From Chitinophagaceae bacterium (lineage in GTDB: Bacteria > Bacteroidota > Bacteroidia > Chitinophagales > Chitinophagaceae): a DNA stretch of 64,000 nucleotides. Shown here piece by piece: positions 52,184-60,582 of this stretch. The stretch spans positions 88,025 to 152,024 of the forward strand of contig JAHBTJ010000020.1 in assembly GCA_019638595.1 (NCBI GenBank). The letters are read 5' to 3'. The notes under the pieces were generated by a model. That model was not told the origin of the DNA and ran no database searches. It saw nothing but the letters and a program-made list of their open reading frames with translations. The first letter of the stretch is position 1, and each line of letters starts with the position of its first letter. The translations under genes were made by a program, and so were the position numbers.

Positions 52184-53749
52184 ATGCAAAGACTACTGAA
52201 CTTGAAAACCGTTTTATTGCTTTCCGCAGTTCCCCTGCTGTTCGGCTCGTGTAAAAATGGGCTGTTTGGAAAGAAAAAACATGAAAAATCCGATGTGACC
52301 GGTTGGAACTACAATGACAAAAACATGGGTGGTTTCAATGTGTCAAAAGAAAAAGAACAAAATACCGGGCCCGGACTGGTGTTTGTGCAAGGTGGTACTT
52401 TTACCATGGGCGCCACCGATGAGGACGTAATGGGCGAATGGAATAATATTCCCCGCCGTGTTACCGTATCATCTTTTTATATAGATAAGACCGAGGTAGC
52501 CAATGTGCATTACCGCGAGTACCTGCACTGGTTAGAAGCAGTGTTTGATGATCCTCAATACGCAAAAGTAGTGGAAGCTGCCAAACCCGATACTTTGGTT
52601 TGGAGAGAAGAGCTGGCTTACAACGAACCGCTGGTTGACTATTACTTCCGTCACCCGTCTTACAATTATTATCCTGTAGTGGGCGTATCCTGGAAACAGG
52701 CAAATGATTTTTGTCTTTGGCGCAGCGACAGGGTAAACGAAAGAATTCTTGTTGAAAAAGGCTATATCAATAAAAACCAGTTAAAAACGCTTCAGGGACA
52801 GGGACAGGAAAACTTTAATACGCAGGCGTATTTAAAGGACATGTACCAGCCTCAGCCCGGTAAGCCTAAAAAGAATCCTTTGATGGATGCGAATGGCAGA
52901 CCCAGGACCAAGGTAACTTTTGAAGATGGTTTTATGTTGCCGAATTACAGGCTCCCAACCGAAGCTGAATGGGAATATGCGGCATATGGTTATATATCGC
53001 AAAACCCAAGGCCCAAAAAGAAGTCGAATGGTTCCGGTGAAGAGCTGATCAAAGAAAAGCAGGTGTATTCGTGGAGCCAGAATGTAAACGGCTTACGCGA
53101 CAGCCGTCATGGAAGCTGGCAGGGTAAGTTCCTTGCGAACTTTAAACGTGGAAGTGGTGATATGATGGGTGTTGCCGGTGGATTGAATGATAATGCTTCT
53201 ATCCCCGGACCGGTTGATGCTTTCTTTCCCAATGGTTTTGGCTTGTACAATATGTCGGGTAACGTAAATGAATGGGTAGCCGACGTATATCGCCCGCTTT
53301 CAAACATTGATAACAACGACTTTAACCCTTACCGCGGTAATAAGTTTCAGAAGTTTAAAAAATCTGATGATCCTGATAATCCGTTTGAGCGCGACAGTCT
53401 TGGCAGGGTAGTGAAGGTAGACGTAACCGATGAAGAAAGCAAGAACCGCCGTAACTACCAGAGAGGTAATGTAATTGACTATCTTGATGGTGACTCCGCT
53501 TCGCAGGTAACTTATGGTTATGGTATTACAACGCTCATAAGCGATCAGTCAAGGGTAATTAAAGGCGGTAGCTGGAACGACCGCGCTTATTGGTTAAGCC
53601 CTGGTACACGCCGCTTCCTGGATGAAACACAAGGCAGCAGCACCGTAGGCTTCCGTTGCGCTATGGATCGTGTAGGCAGCCAGGAAGGTAACGGGTATAA
53701 GCCCGGCAATAACTGGAGCAAACGCAGGCAAAATTCCCGCAAGTCATAG
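52184..53749 (+). CDS. gldJ: Gliding motility lipoprotein GldJ
   Basis: A 521-residue lipoprotein (lipobox LLFGSCKNG). It has the FGE-sulfatase fold: GPGLVFVQGGTFTMGATDED, FYIDKTEVANVHYREYLHWL, NYRLPTEAEWEYAAYGYISQ, NGFGLYNMSGNVNEWVADVY and the end GGSWNDRAYWLSPGTRRFLD ... GFRCAMD. The FGE cysteine pair is absent, as in the GldJ/GldK group, which are structural parts of the gliding/T9SS machine. The length and the position beside porV favour GldJ over GldK. It ends in a strong terminator. Confidence 0.85.
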   Translation: MQRLLNLKTVLLLSAVPLLFGSCKNGLFGKKKHEKSDVTGWNYNDKNMGGFNVSKEKEQNTGPGLVFVQGGTFTMGATDEDVMGEWNNIPRRVTVSSFYIDKTEVANVHYREYLHWLEAVFDDPQYAKVVEAAKPDTLVWREELAYNEPLVDYYFRHPSYNYYPVVGVSWKQANDFCLWRSDRVNERILVEKGYINKNQLKTLQGQGQENFNTQAYLKDMYQPQPGKPKKNPLMDANGRPRTKVTFEDGFMLPNYRLPTEAEWEYAAYGYISQNPRPKKKSNGSGEELIKEKQVYSWSQNVNGLRDSRHGSWQGKFLANFKRGSGDMMGVAGGLNDNASIPGPVDAFFPNGFGLYNMSGNVNEWVADVYRPLSNIDNNDFNPYRGNKFQKFKKSDDPDNPFERDSLGRVVKVDVTDEESKNRRNYQRGNVIDYLDGDSASQVTYGYGITTLISDQSRVIKGGSWNDRAYWLSPGTRRFLDETQGSSTVGFRCAMDRVGSQEGNGYKPGNNWSKRRQNSRKS

Positions 53750-53782
53750 TAGTCTTAGTCTGTTATAAATAACATAAGTATA

Positions 53783-53820
53783 AAAGCAAAGGTCCTCAGT
53801 TTGGGGACTTTTGCTTTTTT
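53783..53820 (+). terminator. Rho-independent terminator of gldJ
   Basis: AAAGCAAAGGTCC and GGGACTTTTGCTTT form a stem around CTCAGTTTG-type loop sequence, followed by TTTTTT, about 35 bp after gldJ. Confidence 0.8.
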
Positions 53821-54315
53821 GCTATATATCTATATCTCCGCCGCGGCAGATTCAATGTAAGACCGCCGTCCGGTTCCGACGGGATGTAAGATTGGTAGAA
53901 TGCAAAAAAATATTGATGTGTTACTTTTGCCATAACGGGATCTTTGCCCGGCGAATCAGGCATCAGGGGCTCATGGCTGCCCGCAATAGCTTTGAATGTG
54001 CGACTTAAACTTTACATTAAGGGTAGCCCCTGACGGGGCAAATAGAACGGCTGCATTTTTTCTACAAACAGGTAGCCGCTATGCGGCATGTTTCAGATAA
54101 AAAGCAATACCACCAACACTGCGCCAGTGCGCAATAGTTATGTAAGTGATCCGCGTTATCTTAATGCTGATATTGCAAAGAAATAGAAAAGCCTGTGCTT
54201 TCCGGGGCAATGGTAAAGTAATTACAAAAAAGCAGGAGTAGAGAAAAGATTGAGGAGCGGCTCAATTGACAGAGCTGCTGCTTATAAGGGGTAGCTATAG
54301 TGCAATTCGCTTCGT
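53821..54315. other. Gap of about 500 bp with no gene seen
   Basis: The frames here are short and of poor composition. Short inverted words around AGGGGCT and AGCCCCTGACGGGGC occur near 53968 and 54025. I see no gene or RNA that I can support. Confidence 0.4.
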
Positions 54316-54609
54316 TTAAGAGGAGAAATCAAATTCAACAATATCGTCCTGCTGTTTTGATTTCTTCTCGAAAGACTGGAAGGAAGGCTCCCGGCTGCTT
54401 GTAGCAAGGTGGAAAAAGTATATTCCGTCTTTAAGGTGCGATACCCGTAGCTGAACCAGCGAACCTGTGAAATGCCCTTTCCGGCACACTTTCTTTTCAT
54501 GGTTCATAATGCTGTACTCGAAAGAGGCTCCATCGAGCTCACTGTCTTCAATTTTTATCACAATCATCTCGCGGACGATTGAAGGGATTTCAGCGATAAA
54601 TGGTTTCAT
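54316..54609 (-). CDS. Small hypothetical protein resembling a T9SS C-terminal-type beta domain
   Basis: A 97-residue protein, MKPFIAEIPSIVREMIVIKI through a beta-rich core (FEYSIMNHEKKVCRKGHFTG, SLVQLRVSHLKDGIYFFHLA) and an acidic tail DDIVEFDFSS. The segment VQLRVSHLKDGIYFFHL is like the last strands of T9SS sorting domains (LxGxYxxxI), but no signal peptide or cargo domain is attached. It could be a stand-alone protein of unknown role. Its position about 570 bp after gldJ is noted without inference. Confidence 0.55.
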   Translation of the reverse strand: MKPFIAEIPSIVREMIVIKIEDSELDGASFEYSIMNHEKKVCRKGHFTGSLVQLRVSHLKDGIYFFHLATSSREPSFQSFEKKSKQQDDIVEFDFSS

Positions 54610-54728
54610 AGTAAAAGGAATCTTAATAGTTTTGATAACGTTTTAAAGAAGAAATAATTTTTAAAAAAGATCAATTTCTTACAAGCTTTGCTAAACCGGG
54701 GAACATTCCACTTTACAACTTATTTTAT

Positions 54729-55652
54729 ATGATAACACGACGCAATGCAATACGGCTTATGGGAACCGCAGGGTTGTTGTCATTTGCCGGCTCAGCAGGT
54801 AGCTGGCATGTTAAGGACGAAAATATGCTTCAGCGGAAAATTCCCTCTTCCGGAGAAAACCTGCCGGTTATAGGGTTAGGCTCCTGGCTTCAGTTTGATG
54901 TGGATAATGATGCTTCGGAAAGAAAAGAGCTTACGGACGTGTTGCGGTTAATGGCGGAAAAGGGGGGGAGGCTGATAGACTCTTCTCCCATGTATGGAAA
55001 AGCAGAAGAGGTAATTGGCGAGCTGACGCAGGCATCTGGGCTGGCAGAGCGCTTTTTTTATGCTACCAAGGTATGGACAACGGGGCGGCAGCAGGGAATT
55101 GAGCAAATGGAAAGCTCTATGCGTAAAATGAAACGAAAAACGATAGATTTAATGCAGGTGCACAACCTGCAGGATTGGAAAACCCAGCTTGAAACCATGC
55201 GCAGGTGGAAAGCGGAGGGCAGGATCAGGTATACGGGCATTACTCACTATACTACCGCGGCGCATAGCCGCCTGCAGGAGCTCGTGGAAGCCAAAGCGAT
55301 TGATTTTGTACAATGCAACTACTCTATTCGTGTACGCAACGCGGAAACCAGCTTGCTAAAAGCAGCTATGGATAATGGTGTGGCGGTGATCATTAACGAA
55401 CCATTTGAATCGGGTTCCTTGTTTGGACGGGTAAAAGGTAAGCCTTTGCCCGACTGGGCAAAAGAATACGATATTAATAGCTGGGCGCAGTTTTTCCTGA
55501 AATATATCATCTCCCATCCAGCGGTAAATTGCGTAATTCCCGGAACATCCAACCCCGGACATCTTGTAGATAATATGGGCGCCGGGTATGGCAGGCTGCC
55601 CGACGATGCCGCCAGGAAGAAAATGGCAGCGTATATAGAGCATATTGGATAG
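54729..55652 (+). CDS. Secreted aldo/keto reductase
   Basis: A 307-residue protein. A twin-arginine-type signal (ITRRNAIRLMGTAGLLSFAG) suggests export. The AKR tetrad is visible: Asp and Tyr in LIDSSPMYGKAEEVIG, Lys in FYATKVWTTG and His in DLMQVHNLQDW. NADPH-binding residues occur near CVIPGTSNPGHLVDN. It would reduce a carbonyl compound with NAD(P)H; export through Tat would allow it to carry bound cofactor. The substrate is unknown. It is not in an obvious operon. Confidence 0.8.
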   Translation: MITRRNAIRLMGTAGLLSFAGSAGSWHVKDENMLQRKIPSSGENLPVIGLGSWLQFDVDNDASERKELTDVLRLMAEKGGRLIDSSPMYGKAEEVIGELTQASGLAERFFYATKVWTTGRQQGIEQMESSMRKMKRKTIDLMQVHNLQDWKTQLETMRRWKAEGRIRYTGITHYTTAAHSRLQELVEAKAIDFVQCNYSIRVRNAETSLLKAAMDNGVAVIINEPFESGSLFGRVKGKPLPDWAKEYDINSWAQFFLKYIISHPAVNCVIPGTSNPGHLVDNMGAGYGRLPDDAARKKMAAYIEHIG

Positions 55653-55796
55653 GTAAATACAATGGTTGGATAGTGATATCTGCGCAACTGCTTTCGGCGG
55701 GCATGTGCGCGGTATTTATTTCAACTAAGTGCTACCAGGGATCTGGCGCCAGCGAAGATCTTTTCGGTACAATTCCTCCCCGCAGAATACCACTTC

Positions 55797-57947
55797 CTAA
55801 TTAACGATCGCCTCACTTATAAATACCCATCCCGGAGGGCGCTTGGGATCTACCCAGTCGGGAAGGGCCATTACCGGCCTGGCAACGGCTTTTATACATT
55901 TTACCGTTGTTGCAGGAAACTCAACTTTAAGCTCAAGCAACTTCGAAAATTCGCCTTTACTGGCTGGTTGGGGTGATATCTTACCCAGTAATTTTAAATG
56001 ATCCTTATCATCTCCTCCCCATATTTCTACGGAAGTGGGAGGGAAGATATGCCTTCCCAGGTTTTTAGCGGCTATCAGCAATACCGATTCAACTTTTACT
56101 TCTTCATTAAACAGCAGGTAGTAAGCTGCCTCATTTTGCCGGTAGCCGAACCAATCCCCGTTCCCTACATTGTCAAAGCTTCCTAATTCACCGTCGGTGA
56201 GGGCGGTTACAGCAGGCGGCGTAAAGCGCTCATTAGGACTGGTAGCTATGATAACCGAATCCGGCGAGATACCGCGGCGTATGAATGACGCCCGCACAGT
56301 GCTGCTTCCATACCAGCCTGGCTTAAAGGCGCGGGCAACCACGGTAATATTTTTATCAACGGAAATGGGAGCTGTATAAACAGGGCTGTTTACGCTGTCG
56401 GGATCTGTACCATCGAGCGTATAGCGTATTTCAACTCCTTTAAAAGGATGCTTCAGCTCAAGGTCTATTTTATGGTCGAAAACGCCGGCCGGGTTTTTAA
56501 TAACGGGCGGACTTAACGCTATCATTTCTCCTCCTTTATCAACAAATCCCGACTCAACATATACATTGGGAAATTTTGTTCTGAAAGATTGTAGCTGGTT
56601 GCTGTCAATTTTTGTATCCCATACATATACAGATGCAATGGAAGGCAGCGACAGCACTTTTTCCAGGGCTGCTGCTGTAACGCCGGTGCCCGATAAAGTA
56701 AGCTCTTCCAGGAACTGCAGCCTGGCCAGTTGCTCTACTCCTTTTGAAGTAATATCGGTATAGTTCAGGTTCAGCTTCCGCAGGTTTTCCAGTTGTTGAA
56801 TGTATTTTACATCTTCGTCTTTTACGGGCAGCCTTGATAAATTGAGGTCAACAATTTGTTTCTTAAGCGGCAGTATTTCTTCCAGCGCTTTGCCGCTGAA
56901 TACCGTACGCCCGTAAAAATTAGCGGCAAGCGCCGGGGAGTTTTTTCCAAGAGGGGCTATTACACGATAATTGTTGTTCAAAGCCATTACTTTTTTTTCG
57001 TCGGCGGCTTCAAAAGCATATACGGGGGCAGCAGGTCCGCTGCTGCCTGCCTGCAGATAGCTGGTAGCAACTACCCTGAAAGAATCCTGTTCCGGCAGGC
57101 TGAACAATTTTGCATCTGTTACAGCGCCCGCTTTCACCCAGGCATACAGCAAATCTATTTCAGTTTCTGTAAGCTGTGGCTTGGAGGCCGGCGGCATTCT
57201 TTTTTTATCGTTAACGGGCAGGTGTATGCGTTGTATCATCAGGCTTGTATCCGGTTGACCGGGTATGAATAAAGGTCCCGATTTTCCCCCTGCCAGCATT
57301 CCTTTTACATCTTCCAGCAATAAGTCTCCTTTCTTGCTCGATTCTCCATGGCAGCTTATACATTTTCTTTCAAAAACAGGTTGTATGATATCCGCAAAAA
57401 TCACGGCTTCTTCCGGTGCTACCAGCCTTTGCTGGTTCTTTTTGATCGGTTCCAATACATAGTCTTTACCATGGGTAAGATCCGCTCCCCAATGCCCGGT
57501 GGCTATAATAGCAAGCGCGGCAACAATAGTAAACGACCTGGTTAACGCTGTTTTCTTTACAAGCAACGGATAATAGGAGTAAAACAGGAATCCCAGGATG
57601 GCGATCAGCACGCCACCCCATTTATGCAATTCAAGCGTTTGCCCGCTTCTGCCGTCTTCCAGCGATAACAACATACCCATAATAGCCGTTACAACGGCAG
57701 ATAACGCCGCTACCAGCCGTAACAGATCAAGCCATTCATTGTCGCCGTTTTTATTAACAGGAGCCCATACCGTAAAGAAAGATATCAGCAACAGTACAAT
57801 AGGGAAGTGCAGGAACATAGGGTGCATTCTGCCTGCCACTGCCAGCCATGATGGAATTTGCATGAAACCTTCAAACGTTACCAGGAAAAGAAGAAAGACC
57901 ATGCACCCGAACAATATGCCATTACCTGTTTTCTTTACTTTTTGCAT
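55797..57947 (-). CDS. Membrane c-type cytochrome protein with DUF2231-like, leucine-rich and chitobiase-type domains
   Basis: A 716-residue protein. About four to five transmembrane helices open it (MHPMFLHFPIVLLLISFFTV is the DUF2231-like part). A planctomycete-type cytochrome domain follows with the haem site RKCISCHGES and KKRMPPASKPQLTETEIDLL. Next come leucine-rich-like repeats (LRKLNLNYTDITSKGVEQLA, LEELTLSGTGVTAAALEKVL) and a chitobiase/hexosaminidase C-terminal-type domain (VEIRYTLDGTDPDSVNSPVY). The last part is discoidin-like. It ends the four-gene minus-strand operon starting at 62904 and is probably the electron-transfer member. The substrate is unknown. Confidence 0.75.
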   Translation of the reverse strand: MQKVKKTGNGILFGCMVFLLFLVTFEGFMQIPSWLAVAGRMHPMFLHFPIVLLLISFFTVWAPVNKNGDNEWLDLLRLVAALSAVVTAIMGMLLSLEDGRSGQTLELHKWGGVLIAILGFLFYSYYPLLVKKTALTRSFTIVAALAIIATGHWGADLTHGKDYVLEPIKKNQQRLVAPEEAVIFADIIQPVFERKCISCHGESSKKGDLLLEDVKGMLAGGKSGPLFIPGQPDTSLMIQRIHLPVNDKKRMPPASKPQLTETEIDLLYAWVKAGAVTDAKLFSLPEQDSFRVVATSYLQAGSSGPAAPVYAFEAADEKKVMALNNNYRVIAPLGKNSPALAANFYGRTVFSGKALEEILPLKKQIVDLNLSRLPVKDEDVKYIQQLENLRKLNLNYTDITSKGVEQLARLQFLEELTLSGTGVTAAALEKVLSLPSIASVYVWDTKIDSNQLQSFRTKFPNVYVESGFVDKGGEMIALSPPVIKNPAGVFDHKIDLELKHPFKGVEIRYTLDGTDPDSVNSPVYTAPISVDKNITVVARAFKPGWYGSSTVRASFIRRGISPDSVIIATSPNERFTPPAVTALTDGELGSFDNVGNGDWFGYRQNEAAYYLLFNEEVKVESVLLIAAKNLGRHIFPPTSVEIWGGDDKDHLKLLGKISPQPASKGEFSKLLELKVEFPATTVKCIKAVARPVMALPDWVDPKRPPGWVFISEAIVN

Positions 57948-58054
57948 GATGCAGATATAAGCTTTCCATCCGCGGGAAGCGGAGGTTTAGAGTGATTGAT
58001 AAATAAATATTGCAGCCGGCGGTAATTGCACCGGCTGCCGGTAATCTGGTATAA

Positions 58055-59080
58055 TTATACTCTTGTAAACTTGTAAGGGTATACTTTGCCCGACGCCCAT
58101 TGCGCTACATACAGGTTATCGTCATTATCCACGCATACGTCGTGCGGGTTCCTGAAAATGGCATCGCCCTGGCTCATCGGTTGCAGCTTCCCGTCTTTAT
58201 ATACAGGCTCAGAACCTCCTATATTTGATACTACTTTATTGTTTTTATCCAGTATGGTTACAAAGCCGGAGTCGGCGGTTTGTAAATTGGGAGAGCGCAA
58301 AACGGCTGCATATAAATAATCTCCTTTAATTACAGGGCGGCATACGCAGGCGCCCGGCAGCTCTATTATTTCTATTAAATTTCCATCAAGCGAAAAGCGT
58401 TTGAAACAGTTCCTGGTGCGGTCGGTAACCAGCAGGGTGGGAGTACCCTGTCTTTTATCCACCGTAATGCCGTGCGCATTGTCGAGATGGGCGGTTGTTT
58501 CGCCCCTGCCTCCAAAAAAGTTTTTAATTTTTCCGTTGGCGTCATAGTGAATAATATACTGCGATCCGTAACCATCGGCTATATAAAAGTCGCCATTGTC
58601 GAGTATAGTGGTTTCTGTAGGAATAAAAGCTTCCGCTTTTTCGTATACACCTGTTTCTTTAGGATAGTCTATGGTAAGCAGTATTTTACCATTCAGGTCG
58701 GTTTTATATACCTGGTGCCTGTTATTGTCTGTAATAAAAAGATATTCCTCGCCGCCGGCGCGCTGCAGGCTTAACCCGTGCGCCCCCGGGAACTCGTGTC
58801 CCCAGCTTTGTAAAAGCTTTCCTTTTTTATTGTAGATAAGAATATTGTTCCTGGTTTCGTTGGTAAGGAGTATGATGCGGCCTTTTTTATCCTGCACCAT
58901 TTCATGACAATCTTTTACGGGATATTGTTCAGGATTTAATTTACCCCATTGATTATTCATTTTGTACCGCATATTGTTGTGTCCATATACGGGATCGTTT
59001 TGTCCGGCAAACATATCTTTAGCAATAGCGAAGGAAGCAGTAGCAATGCCCGCTTTTTGAATAAAATGTCTTCTTTTCAT
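58055..59080 (-). CDS. Tat-exported NHL/6-bladed beta-propeller protein
   Basis: A 341-residue protein with twin-arginine signal KRRHFIQKAGIATASFAIAK. Propeller blades follow: GRIILLTNETRNNILIYNKK, GAHGLSLQRAGGEEYLFITD, DNAHGITVDKRQGTPTLLVT and RNPHDVCVDNDDNLYVAQWA. NHL repeats bind ligands or partners, and some members are peptidyl-glycine lyases. It lies between the DUF1501 gene (39-bp gap) and the cytochrome gene, so it is probably part of that operon. Confidence 0.8.
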   Translation of the reverse strand: MKRRHFIQKAGIATASFAIAKDMFAGQNDPVYGHNNMRYKMNNQWGKLNPEQYPVKDCHEMVQDKKGRIILLTNETRNNILIYNKKGKLLQSWGHEFPGAHGLSLQRAGGEEYLFITDNNRHQVYKTDLNGKILLTIDYPKETGVYEKAEAFIPTETTILDNGDFYIADGYGSQYIIHYDANGKIKNFFGGRGETTAHLDNAHGITVDKRQGTPTLLVTDRTRNCFKRFSLDGNLIEIIELPGACVCRPVIKGDYLYAAVLRSPNLQTADSGFVTILDKNNKVVSNIGGSEPVYKDGKLQPMSQGDAIFRNPHDVCVDNDDNLYVAQWASGKVYPYKFTRV

Positions 59081-59119
59081 AAATGATTGTTGTTGGTCTG
59101 ATGAATGACAAGCGTTTAT

Positions 59120-60577
59120 TTACGTAATAATATCTTTTACTACATGCCCCGCTACATCCGTCAGCCTGTAACGGCGTCCCTGGAAGCGGTACGTCAGCTT
59201 TTCATGGTCAAATCCAAGCTGGTTTAATATGGTGGCATGAAAATCGTTAATGTGTACAGGGTTTTTCACAATGTTGTATCCAAACTCATCTGTTTCGCCA
59301 TATACCATACCGGGCTTAATGCCGCCACCTGCCATCCATATGGTAAAGCAACGCGGGTGGTGATCGCGTCCGTAATTGTCTGCGCTGAACGTTCCCTGGC
59401 AATAATTGGTCCTTCCAAATTCGCCACCCCATATCACCAGTGTTTCATCCAGTAGCCCCCGTTGCTTCAAATCGGTAATTAAAGCGGCGGAAGGCTGATC
59501 CACATCTTTACCCTGGCCTCTCATTTCGTTGGGCAGGTTACCGTGCTGGTCCCAGCCCTGGTGGTACAGTTGTATGAAACGAACACCGTTTTCGGAAAGC
59601 TTGCGCGCCAGCAGGCAGTTGGCTGCAAAAGTGCCCGGCACCAGGCATTCCGATCCGTATAGCTTTACTATGTCGTCCGATTCTTTGGATACATCCATAA
59701 TTTCAGGCACCGCGGTTTGCATGCGGTAAGCCATTTCATATTGCTGTATCTTGGCAGCTATCTCCGGATCACCAAAATTCTTTAACTGTATCTCATTCAG
59801 CGCGGCTACTTTGTCGAGCATTTTACGCCTCGATTCCCTGTCCATTCCATCGGGATCCTGCAGGTACAGGATCGGGTTTTCGCCGCTGCTGAACTGTACG
59901 CCCTGGTGAACGGAATCGAGGAATCCGTTAGACCATAACTTGGAGTAAACTCCCTGGCCGTTCCCTTTACCACGCGATAACAATACACAAAACGCCGGCA
60001 GGTTCTTATTTTCTGTACCCAAACCGTAGCTCACCCACGAGCCCATACTGGGGCGGTTACCCTGCTGTGCGCCGGTTTGAAAAAAAGTTAAGGCCGGATC
60101 GTGGTTGATGGCCTCGGTATGTAAAGAACGGACGATACACAGGTCGTCTACGATTTTAGACATATGAGGGAATATCTCGCTTACCCACGCTCCCGACTGA
60201 CCATGCTGCTCAAATTTATAGTACGAACCTACCAGCGGGAAGGATTTTTGCCCCGAGGTCATACCGGTAAGGCGTTGCCCGTTGCGGATAGATTCAGGCA
60301 GGTCCTGCCCCATCATTTGATTGAGCATGGGTTTGTAGTCGAATGTTTCCAACTGCGAAGGAGCGCCGTTCTGGAAAAGATAAATTACTCTCTTAGCCTT
60401 AGGAGCAAAATGAGGAATGCCAGGTATAAAGCCCGCTTCTTCTTCAGCGCCGCCACGGCTGAAAAGATCAGGTATCAGCAACGAACCCAACGCCATGCTT
60501 CCCAAGCCAATGCTCATCCGCGAAAGAAATTTCCGGCGGTTGATGTTCAGCCCATGTTGCAATAATTCGTTTTCCAT
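59120..60577 (-). CDS. DUF1501 protein, Tat-exported
   Basis: A 485-residue protein with Tat-type signal NRRKFLSRMSIGLGSMALGS. DUF1501 signatures: APKAKRVIYLFQNGAPSQLE, TFDYKPMLNQMMGQDLP, NHDPALTFFQTGAQQGNRPS, MGSWVSYGLGTENKNLPAFC and DETLVIWGGEFGRT. The family has a sulfatase/alkaline-phosphatase-like fold with unknown activity. It starts only 5 bp after the DUF1549/DUF1553 gene, the usual pairing of these families in planctomycetes and Bacteroidota. Confidence 0.88.
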   Translation of the reverse strand: MENELLQHGLNINRRKFLSRMSIGLGSMALGSLLIPDLFSRGGAEEEAGFIPGIPHFAPKAKRVIYLFQNGAPSQLETFDYKPMLNQMMGQDLPESIRNGQRLTGMTSGQKSFPLVGSYYKFEQHGQSGAWVSEIFPHMSKIVDDLCIVRSLHTEAINHDPALTFFQTGAQQGNRPSMGSWVSYGLGTENKNLPAFCVLLSRGKGNGQGVYSKLWSNGFLDSVHQGVQFSSGENPILYLQDPDGMDRESRRKMLDKVAALNEIQLKNFGDPEIAAKIQQYEMAYRMQTAVPEIMDVSKESDDIVKLYGSECLVPGTFAANCLLARKLSENGVRFIQLYHQGWDQHGNLPNEMRGQGKDVDQPSAALITDLKQRGLLDETLVIWGGEFGRTNYCQGTFSADNYGRDHHPRCFTIWMAGGGIKPGMVYGETDEFGYNIVKNPVHINDFHATILNQLGFDHEKLTYRFQGRRYRLTDVAGHVVKDIIT

Positions 60578-60582
60578 AATAC